A stretch of 64,000 nucleotides of DNA, from positions 9,094,416 to 9,158,415 of the forward strand of contig CM036241.1 of assembly GCA_020698575.1 (NCBI GenBank). Reading direction: 5' to 3'. The stretch is from Bostrychus sinensis (Eukaryota; Chordata; Actinopteri; Gobiiformes; Eleotridae). The position numbers and the translations under genes were made by a program. The notes under the pieces are model-generated. The model was not told where the DNA came from and searched no databases. It saw only the letters and a program-made list of their open reading frames with translations. Position 1 is the stretch's first letter. Every line of letters begins with the position of its first letter. Of this stretch, positions 27,401 to 40,400 are shown one piece after another.

Positions 27401-30400
27401 GTTTCGAGGACAGACAGAGCCATATCCAGAGAGTGGACGAGCTCAACGTTGTGGCAATTTTTTCTAAAACTAGAGTATATTAGCAACAGTGGTTTCCACT
27501 TTAGTGAAGTACGGCTCTCGCTTTGAGAATCAAAACATTTAATTTTTAGTTTAGACTGGATTAAACACTGGTTAAACTCATGTCATTATATGGATCGTGT
27601 TTAAAATATGTTAAAGCTAAAGTTTTATTTAGTTGTTGCGACTAAATAAAACAATTTTTAAAAATTCCCTAAATATAGTCCTCATTTAGCCTGGTTTCAG
27701 TCCTGGTTTTGACTTTGTTAGGTTTTGATTTTGACCTGCAAATAGAGGCACTTATTTAAATGAGCTTACTATGTCAAAATAATAGCTCAAAATATCAGCA
27801 TCATATTGTTATCGCACGTTGAATGTTTTTCTCATATCGTGCAACCCTAAACTGCAATATCCATATCACAAAGAGCTGCCTGTATTGCAATAATGTTATG
27901 GTCAGAGAGTTTTGACCTAGTTTAGTCCTACTTCAATTCCTGGGTTAGCCCTAAATTAAGTACTAGTTTAGTTGTTATTTTAATACGGATTTAGCCCTTG
28001 CTTTGACAGGTAAGAGTCAGTCCAGAAACTCTTACTTTGCCAAAAGGCCATTAACATATTGACGATCATATTGCTTTTTTATTTTATCTCAGAGGGCAAT
28101 GGCTAAGTAGCAGACTTAAGCAGTGGGCACTCTGATCAATATCTTCATGATACACATTAAAGCCTATTGACAATTATAGGAAATGTCAGGAGTGGGATCT
28201 CACCTCGGCCTCCACTAGTCTGTTAATAATCGCCTCCAGCGTCTCGTGCCGGTTGCAGGTCAACACTCCCTCGAAGTACTGCGACCGGTGCTGCAGTGCT
28301 TTGGTCACGGTGATGTCCAAGTTGTTATACGTCTTCTCTGCTGCCAGATTCTGCAAAAAGTTGCAAAGAAACAAATTAAAAAACAGGCCACAGGATAGCT
28401 GAAATCTGTTTTGCTTTTATGAAGTGTGCTGGTCCTGATGAAAGATCTCTTCAAGAACTGATTGGTGAATGCAGTTTCAGGTTTAAACAGTTGGTAACAG
28501 TGATGTTTAAAGGAGAACCATGTAACTTTTCTTCATCTTAATTAATTAAACAGCTTTGGAGTCAGTGTAATGAATAAATAAGTTGTTGCAGAATGAATAA
28601 ACCTCATGCACCTCCCCCTGGTGTATTCTGGCGAAAAACCAGGATTGCAAGAATGGACTCTCCGGTCTCACATGAAAGTGGCATGTCCCAATCAGCCATA
28701 TCAACTAGCAAGCAATGGCTTTATTTTTAGATGCGGCCAAAAAGCAGAGTAAACCTTTGTAGAGATAGGCGGAGAAAACAAGAGTCAAGCTGAGCGAGAG
28801 GTCGGTCACACAGCGGTCAACCAGACTCATGAAGATAGTGCTTTACGACAAAATATAACTGAAGATTTGTAGAGAAAAATGTGACCAAAAGAGCAAAGAA
28901 ACAAGCAAAGTTGCATGGTTCCCTTTTAAACGACAGCCATTTGTTTTAGTTGTTAATGAAAGCTCAACTAAAGCATAAAACTGAAAAGAAGCAACAAGCT
29001 ACAAGTTAATATTTACCCATCTGTGTGTGATTAATTTTTTGTTGTTGTTTATACAGTATAACATAAACATAAACTAATGATCGTGTACTTGTAATTAGCT
29101 TTTTTTATTTCAACATGTATCATGTTTGGGAGAGCACAGAGTATACAATGTCCAGGAGATATTTAGCAGTGCTTGACCAAAATAAGAACATTTAGAGGAA
29201 ATAAATAGTTCTTTTATATAAAATGTGTATTTAATTATTTAAACAAGAAGTGTCCAGTGAAATACACAGTATATAATAATAAAAACATTGCCAAAAAAAT
29301 AAATAAATTGTGCACATGGCTGTTGATGACCCTTTACTAAAAGATTAGATTGTGGGCCTTGACGATACACTGCTTTGTGCCGTATGTTTAGTTTTCTTTC
29401 TTGTAAATTTTACATATATCACACCAAGACAATATACGTAATCTTTGTCTTCATTTTGAAAAATACTGTGATGTAAATTTTTGGTAATATCCTACTAGAT
29501 CCGCCACTTAATGTAAGTGAGAGTGTTTGTAACTTACTATAACATCAAACTTTGAGTAAATGTCCACCACTCGACCTGAAATAGAAAGCAAAGCAAATCA
29601 GTCCAAGAGTTCCATACACAGTCACTGAAGTCATTTTACATGGTTTATACCCTTTTCATCGACGACGGGTAGAGCCGACACTCGCTGCTCCACAAACATC
29701 GCAAGTGCAGTGTAGAGCGGCGTGTCTGAACGCACTACAGCAATCTTATTAAATGTGCCGATGCCTAGTTCCTCTAAAGTTTTACCTAAGAACTCTGGTT
29801 TGGGCATCTCTGATATCTGCGGCAAACAAACACAAGAGACCAGTCAGGGCTGTGTATGTGAATTAGTAACAAGGGAATAACCGTTTTAGGGTGTGCTTTG
29901 TGGTGCTCAAAGTTAAATTTAAAAGGAGCCATTAGTACAACATAAGCTAAAAGTAATGAACTCTTATGTTATTCTGGACTAGCAGTTAAAAAACCATGGC
30001 AGACCACAAAAGCTTGTCAATGCACACTTGGGTTAAATTACCACTAATCAAACTGTAATGGATCAATTTGTACAACTATAACCACAATAACCAGTCATTT
30101 TTGTTTTGTATAACCTGAAAGAAATATATTTAATTGTAAAGATGTAGGAAAAATACTCACAAAAAGTTTGAGAAACTTGAGGATCCTCTTGTGTGTGAGA
30201 ATATAAAGTGTGTTTCCAGTCAGTGGGTCTATTACAGGCAATCTGTGAATCTTGTTCTTCAGGAGGGACGATACTGCATCATACAAACTGGAAAAGAGAT
30301 AATACAAATTACTACTACTTGTTAGCACAGTCCCATGTTTTATACCAGTGGTTCCCAAACTGTGGTATGGGTACCCCCAAGGGTATGCAAAAAGACGTAG

Positions 30401-32575
30401 GGAGTATGCGTAAAAAAAATTAAAAACAAGATTTGCAAACAGATTGACTGGATTTAAAAACTTGAAAATTAATAAATGTACAGTCTGAAGTGTCTTCTCA
30501 CACGACACACCCCCTCTAGTGTTCAGCAAACTCATGTTTGGTAATAAGTTAATTGTACAGGCTAAATGTTTGGTAGATTTCATCACTTTTAGAAATGAAC
30601 TGATGCTCACTACAAATAAATAGTTACATTTGGTAAAAAATAATTCTAAAATAAACACGTGTTGTCAGACTTGACCAAAACCCAGCTTCAAAAAGCAAAC
30701 GCACCTTGCGTTTGGTGAAATGCTAACCAGGGGCTTGAACGAGTCTTGGAGGTACAATTCTGTACAGAAAAAACACACACCATAATGTAAATGTAACTGT
30801 TATCAACAAGAAGTACATTATAGTACAATATAAGCCATGCTGTTTTACCCCTCCATGTTTCTATTTTGTGCTCTTCCAACTCATAAATCTGAACCTGAAG
30901 ATCAAAGGAACAAAGAGATGAGAAGTCTAGATGTCAGCAGCCCACATCAACAACTTCATTTATTTGTGTGTTTCTTCATTGTGTAACTATGTCCTTACCA
31001 GTGGAGATTTGTAGTAGCGATGGAGTATGTTGATAAAGTCTGTGATGGTAAGCATACCTGAGGACAGTGTGACAATCAGGTCAGTGAGATAATAAAGTCA
31101 TTCCTGTCATCTAAATTCCTATAAAGCACGTGTATGTCTGAAAAAACACGGTCTTACCAACAAAGCATTGCTTCTTGCTGTCCCATAGCGGTGCAGCTCT
31201 CACTCCATTAGAAACCAGTGCAAAAAATGCTTTTTTGACCTTTACAAAAACAAAATAGCTCTTAGTTATTATTTTAGGATCCATTAAGTCTTCAATCGAG
31301 ACTCCAAATTAAGTCAAGAGATATAGTTTTAACAGTGTTTGGCTTTGTATTTTTTCAAAACATTCATGTTGACACATATGTAACTATTATGGTAATGGAC
31401 TATCCTTATTTTGTACAACTTTAATCCAATTAACTTTATTAAGCCCAATGAAGAAATTCAAATGTTGGGTCACTTCAAATTAAATGATTAAATAGTTTTC
31501 TGCCATACACTCATTGTAGCCTTAGACTGCATGAATTCTCAGCAGAACACTCCCTGTATAGATTTAGACCTAAAATTATTTTATATTCCTGCTTACGGTC
31601 ATGATTATAATAGCAGCCTAATCAACAAAACAGTTTTCTACTTCTTCATAGGCTCCCACCTGAAGTGAGGTATCAAAAACAACCAACTTGGAGCTGGTAG
31701 GTACCAGGTCATAACACCGGTGGGACTTCATAAAACTAGTGTACACGTTCCGTTCAGGGTCTGCAAGAACAAAAGGAACATATAATGAGAATGGCAATTG
31801 GTTTGAAATTCATTTGGTTATTTTTTAGGTAACACTCTCACCTTCAATGACCAAGTCTTTTTTGCCCTCCAACCCTTCAAGAGTCCCTGGTATCTGAAAA
31901 ATGCCATGATGAAAATTGTAGTTTTAATAAGAATGTTCTCTATTGTGCAACTAGGTAAAAGTGGAATTTTGTACCGAACACAACATGTTCTGGGTTAGCT
32001 CTAGTAAAGTTAATGTGTTAATATATAAGGAACTTCATTTCATGGTCAGTTTGACATTACAGGTGTACTGCCCAGATAAAGTTACAATATATGATGAATA
32101 CATTCAGTTTATATGTGGTTCATGTGCCATTATCACTGCTAGTTTTAACTACAGTTCGTGATAGTAATCTGCAGTCGGCAGAGTTAACACACTGAGTAGT
32201 GTGAAGGATGAGGTTACAATAATGTTAGTATTAGCTAGCGGTAGTGTTGACATTAAGTCGAGATGACAAGGTAATTTCAGGTTAGACCTTCACAAAGTAG
32301 TAAGCCCAGGGCGGGAACATCTTATACAAGTGTCTGTAAACTGATGCCAGAGAGCTTCTCTATTGCAATTAAACATGTCAAGTTCTTGAGTTAGCCTAAA
32401 AACACATTTGTTCTAATAGAAATGATAATGCTCGCTGGTTAGCCACTAAAGCTAACGCGCTAAAAGTGGCATTTATCATAAAGGTCTCCAGTTTCATTGA
32501 AAGTTACTGAATAAACTGACAGCCAAGTTACTTTAAAGAATATAACTAAACGCTGGTTTTACTCACACACTCCAT
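24446..32575 (-). CDS. prkag1: AMP-activated protein kinase subunit gamma-1
   Basis: Thirteen exons on the minus strand: 32575-32567, 31893-31842, 31760-31660, 31239-31158, 31057-30999, 30894-30849, 30759-30705, 30287-30161, 29816-29651, 29575-29538, 28350-28204, 27269-27167 and, tentatively, 24468-24446. They give 335 aa (human 331). The product is the nucleotide-sensing regulatory subunit of AMPK, built of four CBS domains. Ligand residues seen include R68 (NGVRAAP), H149 and R150 (KIHRLPV), H296 and R297 (HRLVVVDE) and D315 (SLSD). The N-terminus is short, as in gamma-1, without the long extension of gamma-2 or gamma-3. The start exon encodes only MEC. The last exon is the weakest part: exon 12 ends at a strong donor (G|GTAAGTC), and the 23-base exon 13 gives EAEDISK and a stop. 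If the donor is not used, the frame reads nine more residues to a TAA near 27140. Confidence 0.93.
24593..25578. mobile_element. Composite hAT-like repeat with GGTAGTTCTCAAC ends
   Basis: Starts CGGTAGTTCTCAACTGG and ends CCAGGTGAGAACCACTG. Inside is a second repeat beginning AGAGCTGCACAAT (about 24720) with GATTTACACTGTCAGAATCATT, then a short run of TAGTCCTG units near 25350. No matching flanking duplication was found. Lies in the last intron of prkag1. Confidence 0.5.
26630..27140. other. prkag1 last-intron repeat remnants
   Basis: A poly-A run at about 26622-26643 and AT-rich text with repeated phrases (TATTTAAGACC, TATTCAAGACCTAA) that resemble old transposon tails. No coding evidence. 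Confidence 0.3.
27360..27990. repeat. GCTGCACAATA repeat with TAGTCCTGG units
   Basis: Pieces AGAGCTGCACAATAC (27366), TATTGCAATAATGTTATGGTC (27883) and TAGTCCTACTTC (27925) match the repeat at 24716, 35055 and 63104. Lies in prkag1 intron 11. Confidence 0.5.
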
Positions 32576-33450
32576 AGTCCTCTCGACTGAAAGAGATGCT
32601 TTCTCAGAAAAAGGACGCGGAGTCCAGAGATCTCTCCGGGCAACTTCACCGCTACCGTACTGCAGGTATAATACCGCACCAAGATGGACGACTGTACTTT
32701 TAAAGACACAAAACAGTGACGGCAAATATTGAGTCCACGGGGTATACCGAGGATATGACTTTAGCAATTAGAGCCATGTATGGTGATAGATTGTTATTTA
32801 AATGGCTTTTAATTTATTAGGAAATTAAAGGGTCAAGAAAGACTTATCAAGTGCATTTTGGTATTTCCTGTGAGTCATTCAACCTAAAGTAGCTGCGCCT
32901 TTAAAAAAATAAAAGTAACGTTTTCAATAAAGGTGATATGAGCAGTATATATTTTATATTTTATAAAAATTACTCACGTGTGTCAAGATATGACGTAAAT
33001 ATATTTCAATCAAATATTACTTTTACTGATAACAATGACAGCTCATATGTTTGGATTTCACTGCTCCTGGAAATGTGTTGCTCTGGATGAGTCCCATAAA
33101 TTGTTTATGATGTGCTTTGCCTATTTATTAATAGCCTTCTTGTAAGCAGAACATCCTTTATACTTACATTTGACCCCATGCTCTCAAAGGTTAAATGGCT
33201 GGCCATGTACACATGTAAACAAATAGTTTAATGAAGTCACAAAAGTACTTATAGCATTTATTTCTATTTTTGTCGAGTATAAAGTACAAATTAGCATGAG
33301 ATACTTTTGAGAAGTGTTCTTTGTCAGAGTCTTTGTTAGTCATAGAAGGACAGGTAATTTTTATTTTATCATATTTTTGTTATTCTGGTAAAGCATTTGT
33401 TAATAGCAATAGCAAGTCTTATCATGCGGCTTTTGCTGCATGATCTAGGG

Positions 33451-33902
33451 CAGTGATTCTCAAACTTTTACACTAAGTACCAGCTCAGAAAATACTTTCA
33501 AAGTAATCAGCTTTAATGGTACCAGGCCTAACCTAGGACTGAACCAGGTCTAAATCTCGACAAATCTTACTAAACTAAATACAACACCAGGTCCTAATAG
33601 AAAAAAAGGAAATAGATAGGTCTTAACTAGAAATAGACCAGGATTAAATTAAAACTAAACCAGGTCTTAGAAAAACAGGTTAAAAACAGTTCTTAACCAG
33701 GACTAAAATAAGGTTAAACCAGGTCTTATTAGGTCAAAAACAGGTTTTAACCAGGACTAAACCTCAACAAAGGTAGGACTATTACATTAATAAAATTGCC
33801 TCTAAACAAAATCTGGACTTGAACTGCAAACGACTTTTCAGTGCCACCAGATGAGGCCTGAGTACCACCAGCAGTACCCAGACCACAGATTGAGAACCAC
33901 TG
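33451..33902. mobile_element. hAT-like element with perfect 8-bp target duplication
   Basis: Starts CAGTGATTCTCAAAC and ends ATTGAGAACCACTG. ATCTAGGG flanks it exactly on both sides (33443-33450 and 33903-33910). The interior holds AACCAGGTCTAAA-type units. No transposase frame is present. Confidence 0.85.
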
Positions 33903-34665
33903 ATCTAGGGACCTCACTTATTTACTTGTCCATTTTACAACAAATACATACATAAATGTTAAAAAATAAACTATTTTTATAGCATAATACAAGTCTTTTT
34001 TTCCCCAATATCCAATACATTTCTTATTCATGTGAACCTTCATGGAAGAATTGTATATGATCAACAAAAAACATGACAACATAAAATGAGTAACAATTTT
34101 ATTTATATACAAAACTGTTTACAGCAAGATTTCTGCATTAACATTGACCGGCACAGGACTTTAAAATGTGTTTGTGTGAGAAAACACAAACATTTCTACC
34201 TATGGGATCAACTGTCATCAACAGAAGAGAAAAGGAAAAAAAAAAAAAAAAAAAAAACTTCGGGGGGGCACCTTAAATCGTGAAGGAAATAATTAATATA
34301 AGGAAGGACCTGTAAGGCACAAGACACAGCACCACCAGCTTCTGTTTCAACCACCATCAATCATCAAATACTAACCCAGCAAAGCACAAAAGGTTTACCT
34401 ATTAAAAAGGTACAAGAACAGAATTAAAGGAAATCCAATCGTCTCTTTGTAAAGTCACTAAGAAAAACTATTTGTCAACTCGATTTTTACGTGTCCGACA
34501 AATGTCAAATCCACGTTATGAGAATACAATGGGTCTGCAGGTTACACTGGTTTGGTTTCAGTCTACATCAACAACAAATCCTGAATTAAATTTAAGGCTA
34601 ATTCCGTGCTAACTTGGCACTCCACAATTCTCAATGTGGTGGTCACAATCTTTACCAACACTAAC

Positions 34666-35807
34666 TGGCCACTGAATTAGGTACACCAGTTTTAATGCTT
34701 CTTAAACAAAATATCAAATCAGCCAATCACATAAAAGCAACTTGCAGTGGATTTAGGGATGAGACTTCCATTCATTTATCATTTTCCACTTATTCCTGTT
34801 AGAAGTTACAGCGGACCATAGGCGGGGTACAACCTGGACAGGGGCCACTGAGTAGAGAGCCTTATACAGACAGACAACCGTTCACTCTCACATTTATTCT
34901 CTAGGGCAGTGGTTCCCAAAGTGGGGTCTGGGGCCCCCTGGGGAGCCGCGAAAGCATGGCAGGGGGCTGCCAGATGCTGTCTATATTATGTACATGAAAA
35001 AGAAATTGAGTTTTAAACGAATTACTTTTTGTAGAACTGAACAAAATATCTCAAAATTGTTGTTTTTGCAATATCTGCAAATGCAATATTCGTACTGCAA
35101 TAATCTAAATATATCGCAATAACGGTGTGGTCAGAGATTTACACTAAAAATCATTTTCCTACCAGAGTCTTAAAAGAAAATGTGTTGGAATATAGAAATG
35201 TTAAACTGTTAATAGAAATGTTTTTAAAAGTCCAGTTTTAGTGGTAATTTAGACAAAATGTAGCCTTGTTCTATTCCTGCTTTAGTCTATGTTAAGTTTT
35301 GAGTTTGATGCTGTTCTGATTTACATTTTAGTTTTAAGTGAATTACTATGTCAGAAAAGTAAGCCATATTTTAAAATATCGCAATTTTCCACATAGTTAT
35401 TGTTTTTAGCCAGCAGTTAGTGTTTTTTGTAACGTTTTTATAGATGTGGAGAAAAAAAAGATATGTTTTTTGAATAGAGTGAAGTTCTATATTTGGGAGT
35501 CTGTGGGGGATTTTTGGAAACGTAAGGGGGCCACGACAGTCTTCACTTTGGGAATGGCTACACTAGGGACAATTTAGAGTCACCAATTCTCCTAACACGA
35601 GCTTGCCTTTGGACGATGAGAGGAAGCCGCAGAGAACCCACAGTAACACGGGGGAAGACGTGCACCAGACTCATCCAAAGTGATCGTGTAAAGGCCCAAG
35701 GATCGATCTCACAAACTCCTTGCTCTGCCACCGCACATGAGAAATGTTTATACAACCATGTATTGCATTTAGAAGCATTAGAACAGTTGTAATTAATAAA
35801 GTGGCCA
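34666..35807. mobile_element. Tc1-like element interrupted by a nested insertion
   Basis: The left end (TGGCCACTGAATTAGGTACA, then TTTTAATGCTTCT) is mirrored at the right (AGAAGCATTAGAACAGTTG, then AAAGTGGCCAGTG). Most of the interior is another element at 34907-35560. Confidence 0.65.
34907..35560. mobile_element. hAT-like element nested in a Tc1-like element
   Basis: Starts CAGTGGTTCCCAAAGTGGGG and ends CTTTGGGAATGGCTA. Flanking octamers CTCTAGGG (34899-34906) and CACTAGGG (35561-35568) agree at 7 of 8. Inside, 35055-35350 is a GCTGCACAATA-type repeat with TTTAGTCTATG units. Confidence 0.7.
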
Positions 35808-36459
35808 GTGAATGCCTATAAACTAAGCAAAATTCAAACCATTATCACTCATCAACATGTAGCAGTTTCTATTACACCAATTTTATCCCATGGCTATAAT
35901 TAATGCACAAGAAATATTTTAATCCTATACCAAATTTCTTTTAAGGTTGTCTACAAACTAAGAGCTTTTTACAATTAATAATGACACTAACACAAAACAT
36001 AATGAAGGGGGCTTTTGAACTTTGTCAAAAAAGCAGCACAAGAAAATGTGCTGGTGTTTAAAGAAATCAGTGACATTCTACAACACATTTATGCAATGTG
36101 ATTTATATCACTAAGAATAATGAAATAATGTCTTCAAATGTAGCTTTATATCTTGTACATTGTATTGTTTTAATGAGGACAAAAATGTTTGAGCATTCGG
36201 CTGATAATCACAGCTATGCCAGACCAAACACTTTCTAAACTTGATGGTTTGTTTCACCTTAAAACAAAGAATTAACCTGTTTATCACAATTAACAGGATA
36301 GTTTCTCGACTGCCTGAGAGGATGTCTATAACAAAATAAATGGAGAAGGTTTTTCACTGCAGCATCTGGGTGTCTGTGAGGTCACAATATTGCGAGCTGG
36401 TGACGTTGTGCCTCCTGTCTCCAGCAAAATTAACCTGATGATGTCCAGGGTATAGACTT

Positions 36460-37442
36460 TTACATTACAGCACACTTCTTCTCCTCCGAGGGTGCGTTTC
36501 CATCCGCCTTTTCCATCTCTAAAATAATCCGTTTGAAAACCTCCACAGCAGTCTGTATCAATGAACACAGTGAAGAGGTGAGTGCAGGTTAAAAATTACA
36601 ATTCACCAATGACTATAGTAAAATAAAGGATAATAATTCTCTCTATTATCTCTTTATTATTTTGGCCTGACCAGCCAAACCCATTCACTTTCGTAGTTAG
36701 GTAAAGGGTCTAGATTAGAACCCTCTTCCATTCGAGCCCAGTCTGAACCAACTGTTTCTCTGTTTCCTTGGTGGTATATTTTTCAAACTGTTCTACACGG
36801 CAAAAACTAACAATTTTAAACCAAAACTCTATCTCTCTACTATATCTTGGCTTCGGAGGTTGGGCCCCAATTTGTGTTGCTCAACATGATTGATTAAGAA
36901 AGAAAATTAGTCATTTGGAAAAGTTGCATGTTTTGCATGATGGGACACCACATGCACAGAGATATACTTCTCTGTGTTGGACTGATTCCTCTCTATGCAT
37001 GAAACTAAAATATATTTTTTTGATTGTAGATTATATTAAAGAATTCTGTTGGCTGGGTTATGGCTGGTTGAAACGCTGGTTGGCTGGTGATTCTGGCGGG
37101 AACAGGGTGTGGATGTCAAGCTGTGTGTGTCATGTCTCATGTCTTATGCACTGGAGATACATAATTATAATAACATATTATTACAAATAATATTAAACAA
37201 AGTAATTAGCTGGTTGTTTTCTATAGGGTTTGACGATGGCAATGTGTTTTTTTTTTTTTTTTTTTTTACACATTTATCCCCCACTTTTTTTTTTTTTTGT
37301 TTATTTCTTTTTTGTTTTTCTTAATATGTTATTTTTTGTAATAATTTGATATATTTGTTGAAAAAAATCTGGGACCCTATACTCATTGTTTGGGTCTAAT
37401 GGTAACTTACTTGTCTCCCAATAAAATAAAATAAGACAAAAA

Positions 37443-37473
<31 letters not shown>

Positions 37474-40400
37474 TTTACTTCAAATCAATTTATAATGTAC
37501 CCCTTGACTCAAGTAAAGTACAGATACATGAAAAATTGTACTTAAGTAAAGTAACTAAGTACTTTTACTTCGTTACATTTCACCACTGGGTACTGGCACA
37601 TAAGTTGCTTGTTACTACATTGCACAGATCTGCTTCCAGTTTAGTGTGGTCCCTCATCAAACATGCAGTTTATTTTATTATGGGACTCGCTGTGTGGGGC
37701 CAGGTTAGGCATTATCCATAGGTATACTGATACTGGTATCAGGTATCGGTACCAATACCATGTACTCGTACTCTTATTCATAAAAGTGGACTGATACCAA
37801 CAACTGATACCACTTTACAGCGCTGCCACGTGACCTTCACCTCTCAGCTGAGCAGTGAGAGACGTGCAGAAGGATTTCAAAGTGAACTGTATAGAGATAA
37901 AAGCAAAGCTGACTCTACATTATGCTTAACCAGACATCCCAAATCATATGTGACTAAAACTTAAGGAGTTGTCCTTTTGTAGTCCTTCTGTTGTCCTAAT
38001 TGTCCCAAAAATGATAACAGCGCAGAGTCTGAAGCAGTTGTTGTCTAATAAGACATAAGGAGTATAGTTGCTAATTGTGTTAGCTGCTGTATGTCTTGGC
38101 GAATCTCCACTGGTTATGCTCAGATGCTCAATCTGTCTTTTACATCAATTTTAGTGACTGAATAGAGGAGAATCTAAATTTTCAAATAACATGTCCATGT
38201 TGAGCAAATTTTAGTTGTGTTCAAACCACTCTGTTGTAAAAATAACTTAGCAACACAGAGCAGGAATAGACGGCAAAAAGACAACGCGGTATAGAATGAA
38301 TGAGATATAGTAGTGTAACTGTATAAACTATGATGTAACCCCTATATAAGTACTCGTATCGGTACTTGGTATCGGCAAGTATTCAAAAGGAAGTACTCGT
38401 ATCGGTTTGAAAAAAAGTGTCATCGGTGCATCCCTAATTATCCATAACTTTATTTAAAACTTTTACTTGTAAATGTGCTCTGATGTTGTTACAGTTGATC
38501 TTATGAATCCATCAACACAACCGCGATCCTAACGGGTGATCTGCAATTTGTGCCTGTGGCACATTCACTTTTCGGACAGTGCCTTGCAGGTGCATCAAAC
38601 CTATGCAGGGATATAAGCAATGGGTGTGTTTACATGCACGTGAGTATCCCGGTTATGATTGTTTGTTTTTTGTGTGTGTTTTTTTTTAGGTATCCCAGTT
38701 TTGTCTTTGTGCAAACAAATACAGTATCCTGAATTCAGTATCCAGGAGCCAGGATTAGCCAGTATCCTGGTTATGAGAAACCAGGATGCTCAGTCTGGAA
38801 AACCCTGATCGTAACCTGGATATGTGGCATAAAAACGCAGTATCCTGATCTCTGAACTCACCTGGCGTACTGAGCATGTGCCAACTCCAGAGACGCACAA
38901 GCCTCAACTTTCCCACAGTGACAGTAACTTGTACCTGAGCTCTCAAAACTCCTAATCTCTAATATTCATCAAAGTGGCACAGTCTGTTAAGCAATGTTGC
39001 CACCTTTATGCCCAGTGCTGGTTGCAGTGGCCGTATCTCTGCTGCTCTTGAACTAAACTACAGATTTTTTCCACTCTTTATGTCTACGTCTTGCACTGCT
39101 GCTGTTATAGCGATCTACTGTCTTTACTACATGTTTATTTTGATATTTTTCTGTCTCTCTCTGTCACTAGAAATGTGTTAATAACTTTTCCACAGTTCTC
39201 CCCTAAATATCCAGGATACTATATTTTGTCACGTCTACAGGGATATGAGTATCCTGGTTTCTCTGAGCAGATGTAAACTTAATATCTCAAATACTGTCAT
39301 AACCGGGATACTCAAGCGCATGTAAACGCCCTCAGCGATGTCATGTGCTCACTGATGAATACTCAAACCGCAAGTGCTGCTCTGCTGTTAGGATGGCTGG
39401 CCAGACTTCAGTAGTATTATGTAGTAAGAGATAGCAGACATTACCTCATTTTCCTTGGCAGATGACTCCATAAAAGCAGCTCCCCAGGATTCAGCAAGTT
39501 TCTTTCCCTCATCTGGCTTGATTACCCTATGAACAGGCAAAACAAAAGTGACTTAGAATGTTAACACACACAACTCTTTGATAGAGTATAAAATATAATT
39601 TATTTTGCAACACAGGCTATATTCAAAATGTACCTTTCCATGTGAAGATCTTTTTTGTTCCCAACAAGGACAGTTGGAACCCTTAAATATAACAAAGAGA
39701 GCGTGTAAATGTACATGACAACATTTAAAAATTACATTTAGTTTTTAAGGAAACTTACTGAATTTTTCCAACCATGTCTAGCAGCTTGTCGTGTAGTTTC
39801 TGTACAACTTCGAAACTGGACAAAAACATTGTAAACATAGTTTTCATACACCGGTATGCAAATGTTTAGGACTGCAACAACTAATCGGCTTAATCGATTA
39901 TAATCGATTATTGAAATAATCGCCAACTGGGATATTTAATAGACTCTGACACATGCCATGTTCTGTGAGAAGTTTTTTTTTTACCTTTTAAACAGTTAAA
40001 AACTTATTTTGTGTTTTTGATTAAAAATATCATATATGTATTACAGATGATTTTTAGTGTATATATGCTCTATATAAACATCTTCAAGAAGCATGCTTGT
40101 AGCTTAATTTCTGATTTAATTTGATTTTGGGTAGCATTATCACCAATTTTTAACAAAAACTATAAAACACCTTGAGTTTTTAACCATTTTACTCCCGCTT
40201 CTCTATCTGATTATTAATCGACTAATCGAAAAAGTAATCGACAGATTAATCAATTATCAAAATAATCGTTAGTTGCAGCCCTACAAATGTTAGGGGTGTC
40301 ATTAACCTGTTACTGGATCATATTGGATTAAAAACATCTTTGCTTTTGACTTTTCCTTTCTGGGGTCTTGACAGCAAATCATCTGCATCCTAGTGTGCAG

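Larger units (their letters stand above)
32576..36459. other. Spacer between prkag1 and rheb; rheb 3' UTR
   Basis: The 150 bases above 32576 are GC-richer and form the likely prkag1 promoter and 5' UTR; CAAGATGGACG at about 32679 is a YY1-like site. AATAAA on the minus strand at 34098-34103 could end a 2.4-kb rheb 3' UTR. Two transposon insertions are listed separately. A poly-A/G stretch at 34235-34267 is low complexity. No other gene is seen. Confidence 0.5.

Noticed and set aside
30095..30658. 187-aa frame on the minus strand
   Set aside because: Only its middle (30287-30161) is real prkag1 exon 8; the rest is read-through of introns.
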